This document shows, one piece after another, positions 17,376 through 26,779 of a stretch of DNA of 64,000 nucleotides (position 1 is its first letter; every line of letters starts with the position of its first letter). The position numbers were made by a program, and so were the translations under genes. The stretch is taken from positions 62,001 to 126,000 of the forward strand of contig NZ_VOHS01000004.1 of NCBI RefSeq assembly GCF_007896845.1. Direction: 5' to 3'. Origin of the DNA: Chitinophaga pinensis (GTDB lineage: Bacteria; Bacteroidota; Bacteroidia; Chitinophagales; Chitinophagaceae). The notes under the pieces were generated by a model. The model had not been told where the DNA came from and searched no databases. It was given only the letters and a program-made list of their open reading frames with translations.

Positions 17376-18116
17376 ATGAAGTTATTGCTCAAGCCGTTAC
17401 ATGTAGTGTATATGATATACGCTGCAATCGTGTTCCTTGTTATCATGTTCCTTATTATCCCGCCAATCTTTCTGGCGTCGTTCCTAGGAAGGATCAAGGG
17501 GGGAAATATCATATTCTATTTTCTGCGCTTCTGGTCACATACCTGGTTTCCTGCCGTCGGAATCATGGTAAAGCGGATCTATAAACATGACAAAAAGGAT
17601 AAGACACCATACATTTATGTTGTCAATCACCGTTCCTACCTCGATGCCGCACTCGCAGTGCAGGTGATGAGACTTCCTTTTCGTCCGCTGGGCAAAATCG
17701 AAATGAAACGTATCCCGGCTTTCGGTTATATCTACCGCCAGTCTGTTGTAATGGTAGACCGCTCCGATGCCAAGGCCCGCGCCCGTAGCGTACGTGAAAT
17801 GATCTCCGTTATTAAAGAAGGTGTTTCTATCCTGATATTCCCGGAAGGTACTACCAACGAAACCGACTCACTGCTGCAGCCATTTCATAATGGCGCATTC
17901 CGTATAGCCATTGAAACACAGACGCCTATCCAACCCGTCCTGTATCTGGATAATGGTAAACGCCTGCACGCCAAAGGTTTCAATCTGCTCCCCGGCCGCT
18001 GCCGTGTGGTATACCTGCCGCCTGTTCCTGTCACCGGACTGACAATGGAAGACCTGCCAGCCCTCAGACAGCAGGTTTTTAATATTATGGAACAAGAATT
18101 GAAGGCTACTGTATAA
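17376..18116 (+). CDS. plsC: 1-acyl-sn-glycerol-3-phosphate acyltransferase
   Basis: Second acylation step of phosphatidic acid synthesis at the inner membrane. With ATG 17376 the protein has 246 residues. An N-terminal hydrophobic segment (about 10-38) precedes the acyltransferase motifs NHRSYLDA (HX4D catalytic pair), the substrate-binding IPAFGYIYRQSVVMVDR and FPEGTTN. An in-frame TTG at 17343 would add 11 residues without any family feature. priA follows 8 bp downstream on the same strand. Confidence 0.9.
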   Translation: MKLLLKPLHVVYMIYAAIVFLVIMFLIIPPIFLASFLGRIKGGNIIFYFLRFWSHTWFPAVGIMVKRIYKHDKKDKTPYIYVVNHRSYLDAALAVQVMRLPFRPLGKIEMKRIPAFGYIYRQSVVMVDRSDAKARARSVREMISVIKEGVSILIFPEGTTNETDSLLQPFHNGAFRIAIETQTPIQPVLYLDNGKRLHAKGFNLLPGRCRVVYLPPVPVTGLTMEDLPALRQQVFNIMEQELKATV

Positions 18117-18124
18117 ATCTCCGG

Positions 18125-20572
18125 ATGAAATTTGCTGACGTCATACTGCCATTGGCCCTGCCAAAAAATTATACTTACGCGGTACCTCCGCATATGGAGG
18201 AATCGTTGAAGGTAGGCAGCCGTGTGGCCGTACAACTGGGCAAACAGAAGAAATATGCCGGTATCGTTAAAGCGATACATGAACAGGCGCCGGCTGACTA
18301 CAGGACTAAACCCCTGCTGGACATGCTGGATAAAGACCCTGTCGTATATCCTACACAGCTGTCATTCTGGCAATGGCTCGCCGCTTATTATATGTGTACA
18401 GAAGGGGAGGTACTCAATGCCGCCCTGCCTGCCCATCTGAAACTCTCCAGCGAAACCCTCCTGCTTTTTAACGACGCCTATGGCGACGACTTCTCCAACC
18501 TCGATGATGATGAATATCTTGTCGCAGAAGCCCTCAACATCCGTAAGGAACTGCGTATAGATGAAGTGCAGCTCATTCTTGATAAAGCAGACGTCTATTC
18601 TACTATCAAAAAACTGATAGAAAAGAATGTACTGCTGGTTTATGAAGAACTGAAAGAAGTGTATAAAGAAAAAAAGGAGAACTACGTACAACTGCACGCG
18701 CAGTATGAAGATGAAGAGCTGCTGGCACCCCTGTTCAATGAACTGGCCAAAGCACCCAAACAGATGGAACTGCTGCTGGCGTATCTGCACCTGATTAAAA
18801 CACAGGGTAGTGTGCTGCAGACAGAATTGCTGAAGAAATCAGGTGCCAGTACCGCCCAGCTCAAAGGACTGGTAGACAAAAATATACTCTGGATAGAAAA
18901 ACGGGTAGTAGATCGTGTGCCCGGTGGTGGAAAAGTAGAAGCTCAGATAGATTTTGAGCTGAGCCCCGCTCAGGACAAAGCATTGACACAGGTACGCGAC
19001 AGTTTTGCTGCCAGACCAGTCACCTTACTGCATGGTGTAACTTCCAGTGGTAAAACACAACTCTATGTCAAACTGATCGAAGAGTATGTAGCCAATGGCA
19101 AACAAGTACTTTATCTGCTTCCGGAAATTGCCCTGACAGCACAGATCGTACGTCGCCTGCAAAAACATTTTGGTAATAAGATCGGGATCTATCACTCCCG
19201 CTTTAATAATAATGAAAGGGTAGAGATCTGGAATAAGGTAAAAAATGGTGACCTGAAAATACTGCTCGGCGCCCGTTCCAGCCTGCTGCTGCCTTTTCAG
19301 GATCTGGGTCTGATCATTCTGGATGAAGAACATGACCCTTCCTACAAACAACAAGATCCCGCTCCCCGTTACCATGCAAGAGATGCGGCTATTTATTATG
19401 CCGGTCTGTTTCGTGCAAAGGTGCTGCTGGGATCTGCCACCCCTTCACTGGAATCGTATTTTAATGCCCAACAGGGGAAATATGGACTGGTGGAACTGGC
19501 TGAGCGTTTCGGCGGACTGGAAATGCCGGAAATCGCTATTGTAGACGTGAAGAAGGAACGTGCAGAAAAGAGTATGCAGGAGAACTTCACACCACAATTG
19601 AATGCCGCTATTAACAATAGTGTAGCAACGGGCAATCAGGTCATCCTCTTTCAGAACAGACGCGGTTATGCACCTTTTCTGATGTGTGATACCTGTGGAT
19701 GGATCCCCAGCTGTAAGAACTGCGATGTATCACTGACCTATCATAAGAATCAGGATAAACTACATTGTCATTATTGCGGTACCCGTTATCCTTATCCACA
19801 GACCTGCGCAGCCTGTGGCAGTCAGACGCTTCATCCGAAAAGCTTTGGTACAGAAAAGATCGAAGATGATCTGCAACAGCTGTTCCCTAAAGCACGTATC
19901 GCCCGTATGGATATGGATGCTGTGCGTAACAAAGACAGCCATAATAAGATGATCCAGCTGCTGGAACAACGGGATATTGATATTCTGGTAGGAACGCAGA
20001 TGGTAGTGAAAGGGCTGGACTTTGACAATGTAAATCTGGTAGGCATCCTGAGTGCAGACAGCCTGTTGAGTTTTCCGGATTTCCGCGTGAATGAACGGGC
20101 TTTCCAGCTGATGGAACAGGTAAGTGGCCGTGCAGGGAGAAAACATGGTAAAGGTAAAGTGATCATTCAGGCCAGTAATACCCGTCACCCGGTACTCAGT
20201 TATGTGACCACACATGACTATAAAGCGATGTACGCCGCAGAAATTGCGGAAAGAGAAAACTTCGGTTATCCACCTTTTACCCGCTTATTGAAAATAACCC
20301 TCAAACATAAAAACCAGCAAACGGTTGAACAGGCTGCACAGGTATTGGGCAACTGGTTAAGACCGCATATCGGACCCCGGCTGGTAGGTCCTGCTGTACC
20401 ATTGGTAGGACGTGTACGTAATAACTATCTGCAGGAAATGTTGATCAAACTGCCCCGCGATTCTAAAGTGATCGCCGATACCAAACGGATGGTGCAGGAA
20501 CATTTTATCCGGCTGCTGGCAGAAAAGCAGTTCCGTTCGGTTTACATCGTACCAGATGTGGATTGTGTGTAA
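18125..20572 (+). CDS. priA: Primosomal protein N' (replication restart helicase)
   Basis: ATP-dependent DNA helicase that reloads the replisome at stalled forks. The 815-residue protein has an N-terminal 3'-DNA-binding domain (about 1-100, FADVILPLALPKNYTYAVP), a helicase core with Walker A GVTSSGKTQLY (around residue 305), DEEH, LGSATPSLES and QVSGRAGR, and a cysteine-rich zinc insert (CDTCGWIPSCKNC, CHYCGTRY, CAACGSQ) of eight cysteines. All hallmarks are intact. It directly follows plsC; murB lies 70 bp downstream. Confidence 0.97.
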   Translation: MKFADVILPLALPKNYTYAVPPHMEESLKVGSRVAVQLGKQKKYAGIVKAIHEQAPADYRTKPLLDMLDKDPVVYPTQLSFWQWLAAYYMCTEGEVLNAALPAHLKLSSETLLLFNDAYGDDFSNLDDDEYLVAEALNIRKELRIDEVQLILDKADVYSTIKKLIEKNVLLVYEELKEVYKEKKENYVQLHAQYEDEELLAPLFNELAKAPKQMELLLAYLHLIKTQGSVLQTELLKKSGASTAQLKGLVDKNILWIEKRVVDRVPGGGKVEAQIDFELSPAQDKALTQVRDSFAARPVTLLHGVTSSGKTQLYVKLIEEYVANGKQVLYLLPEIALTAQIVRRLQKHFGNKIGIYHSRFNNNERVEIWNKVKNGDLKILLGARSSLLLPFQDLGLIILDEEHDPSYKQQDPAPRYHARDAAIYYAGLFRAKVLLGSATPSLESYFNAQQGKYGLVELAERFGGLEMPEIAIVDVKKERAEKSMQENFTPQLNAAINNSVATGNQVILFQNRRGYAPFLMCDTCGWIPSCKNCDVSLTYHKNQDKLHCHYCGTRYPYPQTCAACGSQTLHPKSFGTEKIEDDLQQLFPKARIARMDMDAVRNKDSHNKMIQLLEQRDIDILVGTQMVVKGLDFDNVNLVGILSADSLLSFPDFRVNERAFQLMEQVSGRAGRKHGKGKVIIQASNTRHPVLSYVTTHDYKAMYAAEIAERENFGYPPFTRLLKITLKHKNQQTVEQAAQVLGNWLRPHIGPRLVGPAVPLVGRVRNNYLQEMLIKLPRDSKVIADTKRMVQEHFIRLLAEKQFRSVYIVPDVDCV

Positions 20573-20586
20573 GACACGCGTTTTAC

Positions 20587-20594
20587 TATATTTG
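20587..20594 (+). promoter_or_regulatory. Possible -7 box of the murB promoter
   Basis: TATATTTG matches TAnnTTTG about 50 bp before the murB start codon. A weak TTG element lies about 21 bp upstream, so the match is partial. Confidence 0.45.
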
Positions 20595-20642
20595 TCGCCT
20601 GATAGACGCTGCGTGGCAGCCTTACTCTAAATTAACGATCAT

Positions 20643-21657
20643 ATGCGCATATCCGAAAATGTTTTGCTCCGGCCTTATAATACGTTTGGCATTGCTGCCC
20701 AGGCACGTTTTTTCGCGTCTTTTTCCAATGCCGGCGAGCTGGAAGAATTGCTCAAAACACCGCCACAGCAGGGATTAGAACATATGATACTGGGAGGCGG
20801 AAGCAATGTGTTATTCACAAAGAACTTTGACGGTATTATCCTGAAAAATGAGATCAAAGGTATCAGTGTAGCAGGAGAAGACGACGATTATATATGTGAA
20901 AGCCGGTGCGGGTGAGACCTGGCATGGCTTTGTGATGGATTGTATTAAAAACAACCGCGCAGGACTGGAAAATCTGTCGCTGATCCCGGGTAATGTAGGT
21001 GCGAGTCCGATGCAGAATATTGGTGCCTATGGCGTGGAAATAAAAGACTGTTTTCATGAACTGGAAGCCTATCATCTGCAGGATCATACCATTGTGAAAT
21101 TCAACAATGCGGATTGTCATTTCGGATATAGAGAAAGCGTATTTAAGCGTCAGTATAAAGGGCAGTTTGGTATCCTTTCTGTGACCTTTCGCCTTTCTAA
21201 ACATCCGAAATTAAATACCAGCTATGGCGCTATAGAAGAGGAACTGAAGCATATGGGCGTGCAGGACCTGACGATACAGGCTATCAGTCAGGCGGTCATC
21301 AATATCCGCAGTTCCAAATTACCTGATCCTGCGAAGATTGGTAATGCGGGCAGCTTCTTTAAAAATCCGACGGTGCCTGCTGAAAAGCACGAAGCATTAA
21401 AAGCGGCATTCCCAAATATGGTGGCTTATCCGGTAGCGGGTGGTGAGTTTAAACTCGCAGCAGGATGGTTGATAGAGCAATGTGGATGGAAGGGTTTCAG
21501 AGAAGGAGATGCAGGTGTACATGCCCGTCAGGCATTAGTGTTGGTGAACTATGGAGATGCCAGCGGCAATGAAATTTATGAGCTGTCACAGCGTGTACTG
21601 GACAGCGTGGCAGAGAAGTTTGGTGTTGCACTGGAAAGGGAAGTAAATATCATCTGA
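20643..21657 (+). pseudogene. murB: UDP-N-acetylenolpyruvoylglucosamine reductase, frameshifted
   Basis: MurB, the FAD enzyme that makes UDP-MurNAc for peptidoglycan. The gene is split: residues 1-~85 are read from 20643 (RPYNTFGIAAQARF, HMILGGGSNVLF, the FAD site) until a stop near 20913, and the rest from the +1 frame (KAGAGETWHGFV, SLIPGNVGASPMQNIGAYG, FGYRESVFK, GNAGSFFKNP and the C-terminal QCGWKGFREGDAGVHARQAL). The break is in a TA run near 20888-20897 (TTATATATGTG). Adding one TA restores the reading D-Y-I-Y-V-K-A-G. Since murB is normally essential and the rest is intact, a sequencing error or slippage at the repeat is more likely than gene death. No second murB is in the window. Confidence 0.85.
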
Positions 21658-21708
21658 TATCCTTCCTTCTTTGATGCATTCAATGCTTGATTCCTGTATC
21701 TTAATTAT

Positions 21709-21740
21709 AAGGTAAGCGCCTGCGGGAGCTTACCTTTTTA
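21709..21740. terminator. Bidirectional stem-loop terminator
   Basis: Stem of 9 bp (AAGGTAAGC at 21709-21717 with GCTTACCTT at 21728-21736), T-rich on the plus side. It lies between murB and the convergent ypdA and overlaps the ypdA stop codon. Confidence 0.8.
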
Positions 21741-22689
21741 TATGTCCGATAATCTTATCTGCGTGGTCTCTGGAGTTTTCGATGAACCATACATGCGTAT
21801 CCATACCACCGCATACCACACCCGCCAGATAAACGCCGGGCAGATTTGTTTCCATGGTATCCGGATTATAGGTAGGATGTTTCTTTGCATCACGGGATAA
21901 GGTGATTCCTGTTTTCTCAAGGAAATTAAAGTTAGGCTGATACCCCGTCAGCGCCAGCACGAAATCATTTTCTATTGTGATCAGGCCATCCGGCGTCTGG
22001 ATATCCACTTCATTTTCCCGGATAGCTTTGATATTGGAATGATAATATGCTTTGATACTACCTTCTTTAATACGGTTTTCAATATCCGGTTTTACCCAGT
22101 ATTTCACACGTTTGCCAATGCCGTCTTCTCTTATCACCATTGTTACATCAGCACCTTTCCGCCATGTTTCGAGTGCTGCATCCACGGAGGAATTATTGGC
22201 CCCGATGACCACTACTTTCTGGGCAGCATAGAAATGCGGGTCTTTGTAATAATGATTCACTTTTGCGAGGTGTTCACCCGGTACGTGCAACATATTGGGA
22301 ATATCATAAAAGCCGGTGGCTATAATGACATTTTTAGCCACATAGGTGGCCTTATCAGTGTTGATATGATAAAGATCTCCTTCACGTGTGATCCCGTCCA
22401 CAGGCTCAAATAAACGTACATTCAGCTGATTGGAGATAGTGACACGTCTGTAATATTCCAGCGCTTCCGGTCTGATAGGTTTTGCGCTGATGGATACGAA
22501 GGGAATACCGCCGATTTCCAGTTTTTCCGAGGTGGAAAAGAAGGTCATGTACAGGGGATAATTATACAGGGAATTGGTCAGACATCCTTTTTCCGCAATA
22601 ACGTAACTCAATCCTGCCTTTTGTGCCGCCAGTCCGCAAGCGATACCAATCGGACCAGCCCCTACTATTAATATATCATAAATCTGCAT
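21730..22689 (-). CDS. ypdA: YpdA-family FAD/NAD(P)-dependent oxidoreductase
   Basis: Flavin-dependent disulfide reductase of the YpdA (Bdr) family, proposed to recycle bacillithiol disulfide. The 319-residue protein has an N-terminal FAD-binding GAGPIGIACGL, a single cysteine near residue 36 (EKGCLTNSLYNYP), a central NAD(P)-binding VVVIGANNSSVDAALE and a C-terminal flavin motif GVYLAGVVCGGMDTHVWFIENSRDHA, which is typical of YpdA. It lacks the CxxC pair of thioredoxin reductase. No bacillithiol synthesis gene is nearby, so the substrate is inferred from the family. Confidence 0.85.
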   Translation of the reverse strand: MQIYDILIVGAGPIGIACGLAAQKAGLSYVIAEKGCLTNSLYNYPLYMTFFSTSEKLEIGGIPFVSISAKPIRPEALEYYRRVTISNQLNVRLFEPVDGITREGDLYHINTDKATYVAKNVIIATGFYDIPNMLHVPGEHLAKVNHYYKDPHFYAAQKVVVIGANNSSVDAALETWRKGADVTMVIREDGIGKRVKYWVKPDIENRIKEGSIKAYYHSNIKAIRENEVDIQTPDGLITIENDFVLALTGYQPNFNFLEKTGITLSRDAKKHPTYNPDTMETNLPGVYLAGVVCGGMDTHVWFIENSRDHADKIIGHIKR

Positions 22690-22799
22690 AATGGTTAAAA
22701 TTACGAATGAATGCCCGGAATAACTAGTCCGGGGATAGATACGGGTTTGTCAGGCAGCTGATTTCTTTATACCTCCGACCTCTTTTTGCCGCTAAACCC

Positions 22800-22885
22800 T
22801 TATCAGGCCGTTATCAGACCATTATTTGTCCGTTCATGAGCGAAGGAATGACGGTGTAATGCCGGTGTAATAAGGGTGTAATTCG
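22800..22885. repeat. Degenerate 11-bp tandem repeats
   Basis: In the gap between ypdA and the methyltransferase gene, the sequence can be laid out in 11-bp rows: TTATCAGGCCG, TTATCAGACCA, TTATTTGTCCG and TTCATGAGCGA, then, after one unrelated row, three rows beginning TGTAAT. GGTGTAAT occurs at 22853, 22864 and 22875, exactly 11 bp apart. The period is about one helical turn. The rest of 22690-22984 shows nothing else. Confidence 0.5.
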
Positions 22886-22984
22886 AAGCAAAGGCTATTG
22901 AAGATGCAAGGTCAGGTGGCCAGTCAGGTATTCTGTCTGAAACATAGTTATTTACACAGGTCAGAAAAGTGTCAGGTATAGATA

Positions 22985-23875
22985 TCAGGCATGTTCAGTT
23001 ACGCGGGCCATTGCAACTCTGTAAAACTCATATCCTTTCATGTTTTCCGCCTCATCGCCGTAGTACATTTTCCGGTAGCTGGATGCATCAAGATTGTACA
23101 GCAGTTCCATGTTATAGGAGGCAAGGAATGTCTTGATATTGGCAGGGTCGATGCCGAAGTTCCAGAACTCGTTATTGCGTTGCAGGAGTCTGGTCACGCT
23201 GGCAGCCCCGGTAAATTTCTCCGGATGTTCCAGCATTTCCTTGTCAACATAGGTGAAAATGATGATGGTACCGGGCCGGAAGCGTTTGAAGAACTCGAAC
23301 ACTTTGGGTGCGACAGGAGCGGTGAGGCTATTGGTAACACCTTCCCAGATGAACATGGTTTTATAATGTCCTTTCTGGAAAAGTTGTGGGATGACCTGAT
23401 CGAGGTCCTGTGTATTCAGATCAGCGGGGATGTAGTTGACGGTAGCTTCTTTGCCTGCTTTTGTATTGAAAAGGATATCCCGTTTCTGTGTCTGTAAACC
23501 GGGATGGTCTATTTCAACGAACTGCACCCTTTTCTTCATCCGCAGGCGGAGGGAGCGGCAGTCATATCCGGCGCCAAAAACAATAACCTGATTGATGCCT
23601 TCATCCTGAATAGTATTGACGGCCATGACGTCAACGAGTCTTGTACGGGCAGAACAGCAGGTAAGTGCGCCGGTCCAGTTCCTGTCAATGAACCATGAGA
23701 TAAAGTCATTGAGGAGTGGGATACGGGACAGTATTTCTACCAGTCTGAAAGAAGCAGGCAGAAACAACCTCGCATAAGGATCGTCAAACAGACGTTTACT
23801 GGCAGGGCGGTTTGTTTCAATGGCGCGTAATAAGGCTAAGTAGGTGGCAGCTTTGCTGGCAGGAACCAGACTCAT
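22985..23875 (-). CDS. Class I SAM-dependent methyltransferase (LCMT/TIGR00027-like)
   Basis: Putative O-methyltransferase of 296 residues. The protein matches the leucine carboxyl methyltransferase-like family: SARTRLVDVMAV near the start of the fold, the SAM loop VIVFGAGYDCRSLRL, acidic FVEIDHPGLQTQKR, NYIPADLNTQDL, FIWEGVTNSLTAPV (the ..EGv..YL.. block) and FTYVDKEM. In bacteria such proteins often methylate carboxyl or hydroxyl groups of small molecules; the substrate here is unknown. The gene stands alone, between ypdA and an HD-hydrolase gene. Confidence 0.85.
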   Translation of the reverse strand: MSLVPASKAATYLALLRAIETNRPASKRLFDDPYARLFLPASFRLVEILSRIPLLNDFISWFIDRNWTGALTCCSARTRLVDVMAVNTIQDEGINQVIVFGAGYDCRSLRLRMKKRVQFVEIDHPGLQTQKRDILFNTKAGKEATVNYIPADLNTQDLDQVIPQLFQKGHYKTMFIWEGVTNSLTAPVAPKVFEFFKRFRPGTIIIFTYVDKEMLEHPEKFTGAASVTRLLQRNNEFWNFGIDPANIKTFLASYNMELLYNLDASSYRKMYYGDEAENMKGYEFYRVAMARVTEHA

Positions 23876-24000
23876 AACGGATATTGTTTTATAAATTGAA
23901 GAGTGGCAGATTACAAACTTAGCAGGTTTAGCAACAACATTACATTACCAGCGTGACAGATATTGGTTGAAATTTTAGATTTCATAAATGTAGCAAATAT

Positions 24001-24435
24001 TTAATTACGGGAAATGACTGCCGCAATTTTATTATAGGCTCTGAGGTATTTATTAAAGCGTGGTACATCTTTTTCCGTTAGTTCGGGTACTCTTCTGACG
24101 TCCATGTTATCAGTAAGGTCATTCAGCTTTACCAGACAGGCGAGGCGATTGGGGATAATACGGTTGATGAAGTGATCGTAATCTTCATCATCGGAGAGTT
24201 TGGTTACACACCGTAATGCCTCTACGAGATGAGGGGCGAGGCCTTTTTCAATGAGTTGCTCAAAGGTCCAGGAGGTGTCTTCTACTACGTCGTGCAGTAC
24301 ACCGACGATTCTTTCATCATCTGTTTTGCCGAGTTGCATTACACGCATGACGTGTGCAATGTAGGGGGCGCCGTATTTGTCGGACTGGCCGGCATGGGCT
24401 TCGGTAGCAATGGCTATGGCTGTAGCAAGTGTCAT
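24001..24435 (-). CDS. HD-domain hydrolase, MESH1/SpoT-hydrolase-like
   Basis: Small stand-alone HD protein of 144 residues. The metal and catalytic residues follow the (p)ppGpp-hydrolase pattern: HAGQSDKYGAPYIAHVMRV, then VGVLHDVVEDTSWTFEQL (HD pair plus the ED motif) and LVKLNDLTDNM for the distal Asp. It lacks synthetase and TGS domains, so it resembles the small alarmone hydrolase / MESH1 group. Activity on ppGpp or on another nucleotide is inferred. Confidence 0.8.
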   Translation of the reverse strand: MTLATAIAIATEAHAGQSDKYGAPYIAHVMRVMQLGKTDDERIVGVLHDVVEDTSWTFEQLIEKGLAPHLVEALRCVTKLSDDEDYDHFINRIIPNRLACLVKLNDLTDNMDVRRVPELTEKDVPRFNKYLRAYNKIAAVISRN

Positions 24436-24463
24436 ATGCTAAAACTAGCAAAAAGTATGCAAT

Positions 24464-24499
24464 AAAAAGCCCCCGTTCTTATAAGTGAAGAACGGGGGC
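24464..24499 (-). terminator. Stem-loop terminator after nagB
   Basis: Perfect 12-bp stem (24469-24480 GCCCCCGTTCTT with 24488-24499), followed on the minus strand by TTTTTATT. It ends the nagB-fusion transcript. Confidence 0.9.
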
Positions 24500-24522
24500 A
24501 AATGTTATTTAAAGCCGGCAGC

Positions 24523-26448
24523 TTACATGAAGTGATATCTTGCGAATGCCTCCATGGCAGCATATTTCTGTAAACCTAACTGGTCGTACAGGTTAGCGGT
24601 ATTAGCGTTACGGTCTTCCGCTCTTTCCCAGAACTCACGGAGATCGCTACCCTGGAAAGGAACGACATCTTTCTGGCTCTGGTGGATGAAGATACCGAGA
24701 CGTTTTTGTAATACCTGATCAGGACTCATTGGTACAGCCATTTCGATTTCATGGATGTTCCATTCCTGCCATGCACCTTTATACATCCATACCCAGCAGT
24801 CTTTCATGAAATCTTCATGCTTCAGTCTGTCGAGTGCCGCGAAGATGATTTCCAGACATACTTTGTGTGTACCATGTGGGTCAGCGAGGTCACCTGCGCA
24901 GTAGATCTGGTGAGGTTTTACTTCACGGATCAGATCAACTGTCATCTGGATATCTTCTTCACCCATTGGTTTTTTCTCGATAGTACCTGTTTCATAGAAA
25001 GGCAGGTTCTGGTAGTGGATATTGCTTTCAGGAATACCTACATAACGGCAGGTAGCTTTTGCTTCACCACGACGGATCAGACCTTTGATAGCGCGGTTCT
25101 CAGGCGTATCTTTCTGGCTTGGCTTCTTCACACGGAGGAATGCTTTTGCATCTTCCAGTATCTGGGAGCTTTTGCTACGGTCGATATCGAACATACCTTC
25201 GAAACCTACTGCGAAGTCGATGTAACGCAGTAAGAATTCGTCAGTCACCGCGATGTTACCGGAAGTCTGGTAAGCAACGTGTACATCATGTCCCTGCTCG
25301 TGTAAGCGGATGAAGGTACCGCCCATGGAGATGATATCATCATCCGGGTGTGGAGAGAAGAGGAGTACGCGTTTTTTCTCAGGCTGTGAACGTTCAGGGT
25401 GGCTTGGCAGCTGTGTACCCGGTTTACCACCTGGCCATCCGGTGATGGTATCGCGGATACCGTTGAACTCTTCGATGTTCAGTTCATAAGCAGAACCATA
25501 TTGTACGATCAGGTCATTCAGACCATTTTCGTTATAGTCTCTGTCTGTCAGCATCAGGATCGGCTTATTCAGCTTCAGGGCGAGGTTGGTTACCGCTTTA
25601 CGACGCAGTTTAGGCGTCCATTCGCAGTCACCTGTCAGCCATGGCTCTTTGTAACGGGTCAGCTCTTCAGCAGCCTGTTCGTCGATCACGAATTTACAGT
25701 CAGGGTGTTGTTGCAGTAAAGATGCAGGCACCTGATCAGAGCTGTGACCTTCAACAGATCTGCGTACGATCTTTGCTTTGTGGGTACCCCATGCCAGCAG
25801 GACGATACGTTTAGCTTTGAAGATGGTGCTCAGACCCATGGTGATAGCCAGACGAGGTACCTGGCTGATATTGGAAAACTCGAAAGCGTTCGCTTGTCTC
25901 GTGTTATGATCCAGTGTAACAAGACGGGTGTGGGAAGTCAGGGTTGAACCAGGTTCGTTGAATCCGATATGGCCATTTGTTCCGATACCCAGGATCTGCA
26001 GATCAATACCACCTGCAGCTTCAATACGGCGCTCGTATTCAGCTGTGTATTCCTTTACTTTTTCCTTTGGCAATGTACCATCCGGAACGAAGTAGTTTCC
26101 TGCAGGAATGTCAATGTGGTTGAACAGCTGCTCCTTCATGAACCTGTTATAGCTCTGAAGTGCATCTGGTTCGATCGGATAGTACTCGTCCAGGTTGAAA
26201 GTCAACACGTTTTTGAAGCTCAGTCCTTCTTCCTTGTGCAACCTTACCAGTTCTGCATAAAGATATTTCGGGGTTGAACCTGTAGCGAGACCCAACACAA
26301 CCTGTTTGTTGGCGGCCTGCCTTTCCTTAATCAGTGCTGCTATTTCCTGCGCAACTGCTCTGGAACCGTCCTTAGCGGTAGGATATATATCCACGGCTAT
26401 TTGTTCGAAACTGTCGATCAGTTCAATTTCCTGATGATTAAGCGTCAT
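24523..26448 (-). CDS. nagB: Glucosamine-6-phosphate deaminase fused to a PIG-L-type domain
   Basis: Converts GlcN-6-P to fructose-6-P plus ammonia, the last step of amino-sugar use. Residues 1-~280 form the NagB domain (GLATGSTPKYLY, FNLDEYYPI, GIGTNGHIGFNEPGS with the catalytic His-Glu pair, TMGLSTIFKAKRIVLLAWG). Residues ~360-640 form a PIG-L/LmbE deacetylase-like domain with zinc motif FSPHPDDDIISMGG and distal DPHGTH. The fusion of 641 residues is a form known from Bacteroidota; the PIG-L part may deacetylate GlcNAc-type substrates, but this is not proven. The position of the E. coli Asp141 is Asn here, as in Bacillus-type NagB. Confidence 0.93.
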   Translation of the reverse strand: MTLNHQEIELIDSFEQIAVDIYPTAKDGSRAVAQEIAALIKERQAANKQVVLGLATGSTPKYLYAELVRLHKEEGLSFKNVLTFNLDEYYPIEPDALQSYNRFMKEQLFNHIDIPAGNYFVPDGTLPKEKVKEYTAEYERRIEAAGGIDLQILGIGTNGHIGFNEPGSTLTSHTRLVTLDHNTRQANAFEFSNISQVPRLAITMGLSTIFKAKRIVLLAWGTHKAKIVRRSVEGHSSDQVPASLLQQHPDCKFVIDEQAAEELTRYKEPWLTGDCEWTPKLRRKAVTNLALKLNKPILMLTDRDYNENGLNDLIVQYGSAYELNIEEFNGIRDTITGWPGGKPGTQLPSHPERSQPEKKRVLLFSPHPDDDIISMGGTFIRLHEQGHDVHVAYQTSGNIAVTDEFLLRYIDFAVGFEGMFDIDRSKSSQILEDAKAFLRVKKPSQKDTPENRAIKGLIRRGEAKATCRYVGIPESNIHYQNLPFYETGTIEKKPMGEEDIQMTVDLIREVKPHQIYCAGDLADPHGTHKVCLEIIFAALDRLKHEDFMKDCWVWMYKGAWQEWNIHEIEMAVPMSPDQVLQKRLGIFIHQSQKDVVPFQGSDLREFWERAEDRNANTANLYDQLGLQKYAAMEAFARYHFM

Positions 26449-26773
26449 GATTAATGTTTTGGATTAGATGCGGTTTAAAAACGAGACGGAAAATTAAAAA
26501 AAATCTCTCTATTCACATAGAAGATTATGGGTTTGTTTAAGCAGGAAACATGAAAATTCGATAAATGTACAGAGTACCCTTAACATAATATTCATAATTG
26601 TGAGAAAACCATCAGTCCTGATATGACGTTAATTATTGCAGATGATCATCTAACCTGCGAGCAGTGAAAAACGCGGCCACATAGGGCATGACCGCAGAAA
26701 ACCTCAAACAATCCTGCCGGAAGCGCTACAAAAAGCCCTTCTTGTCACGTACCGGCATTTATCTTCAAAAGTC
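26449..26773. other. Intergenic region without gene
   Basis: A 325-bp AT-rich gap between the divergent nagB fusion and the Trp-rich protein gene. It must hold both promoters, but I see no clear consensus box, operator or small ORF. Confidence 0.5.
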
Positions 26774-26779
26774 ATGTTT

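Noticed and set aside
20896-21657. GTG-started separate gene for the second part of MurB
   Set aside because: The protein would lack the N-terminal FAD-binding half; it is the continuation of the frameshifted murB.
22690-22885. Possible CRISPR array because of short regular repeats
   Set aside because: The repeats are 8-11 bp with no spacers of 30-40 bp, and there are no cas genes.
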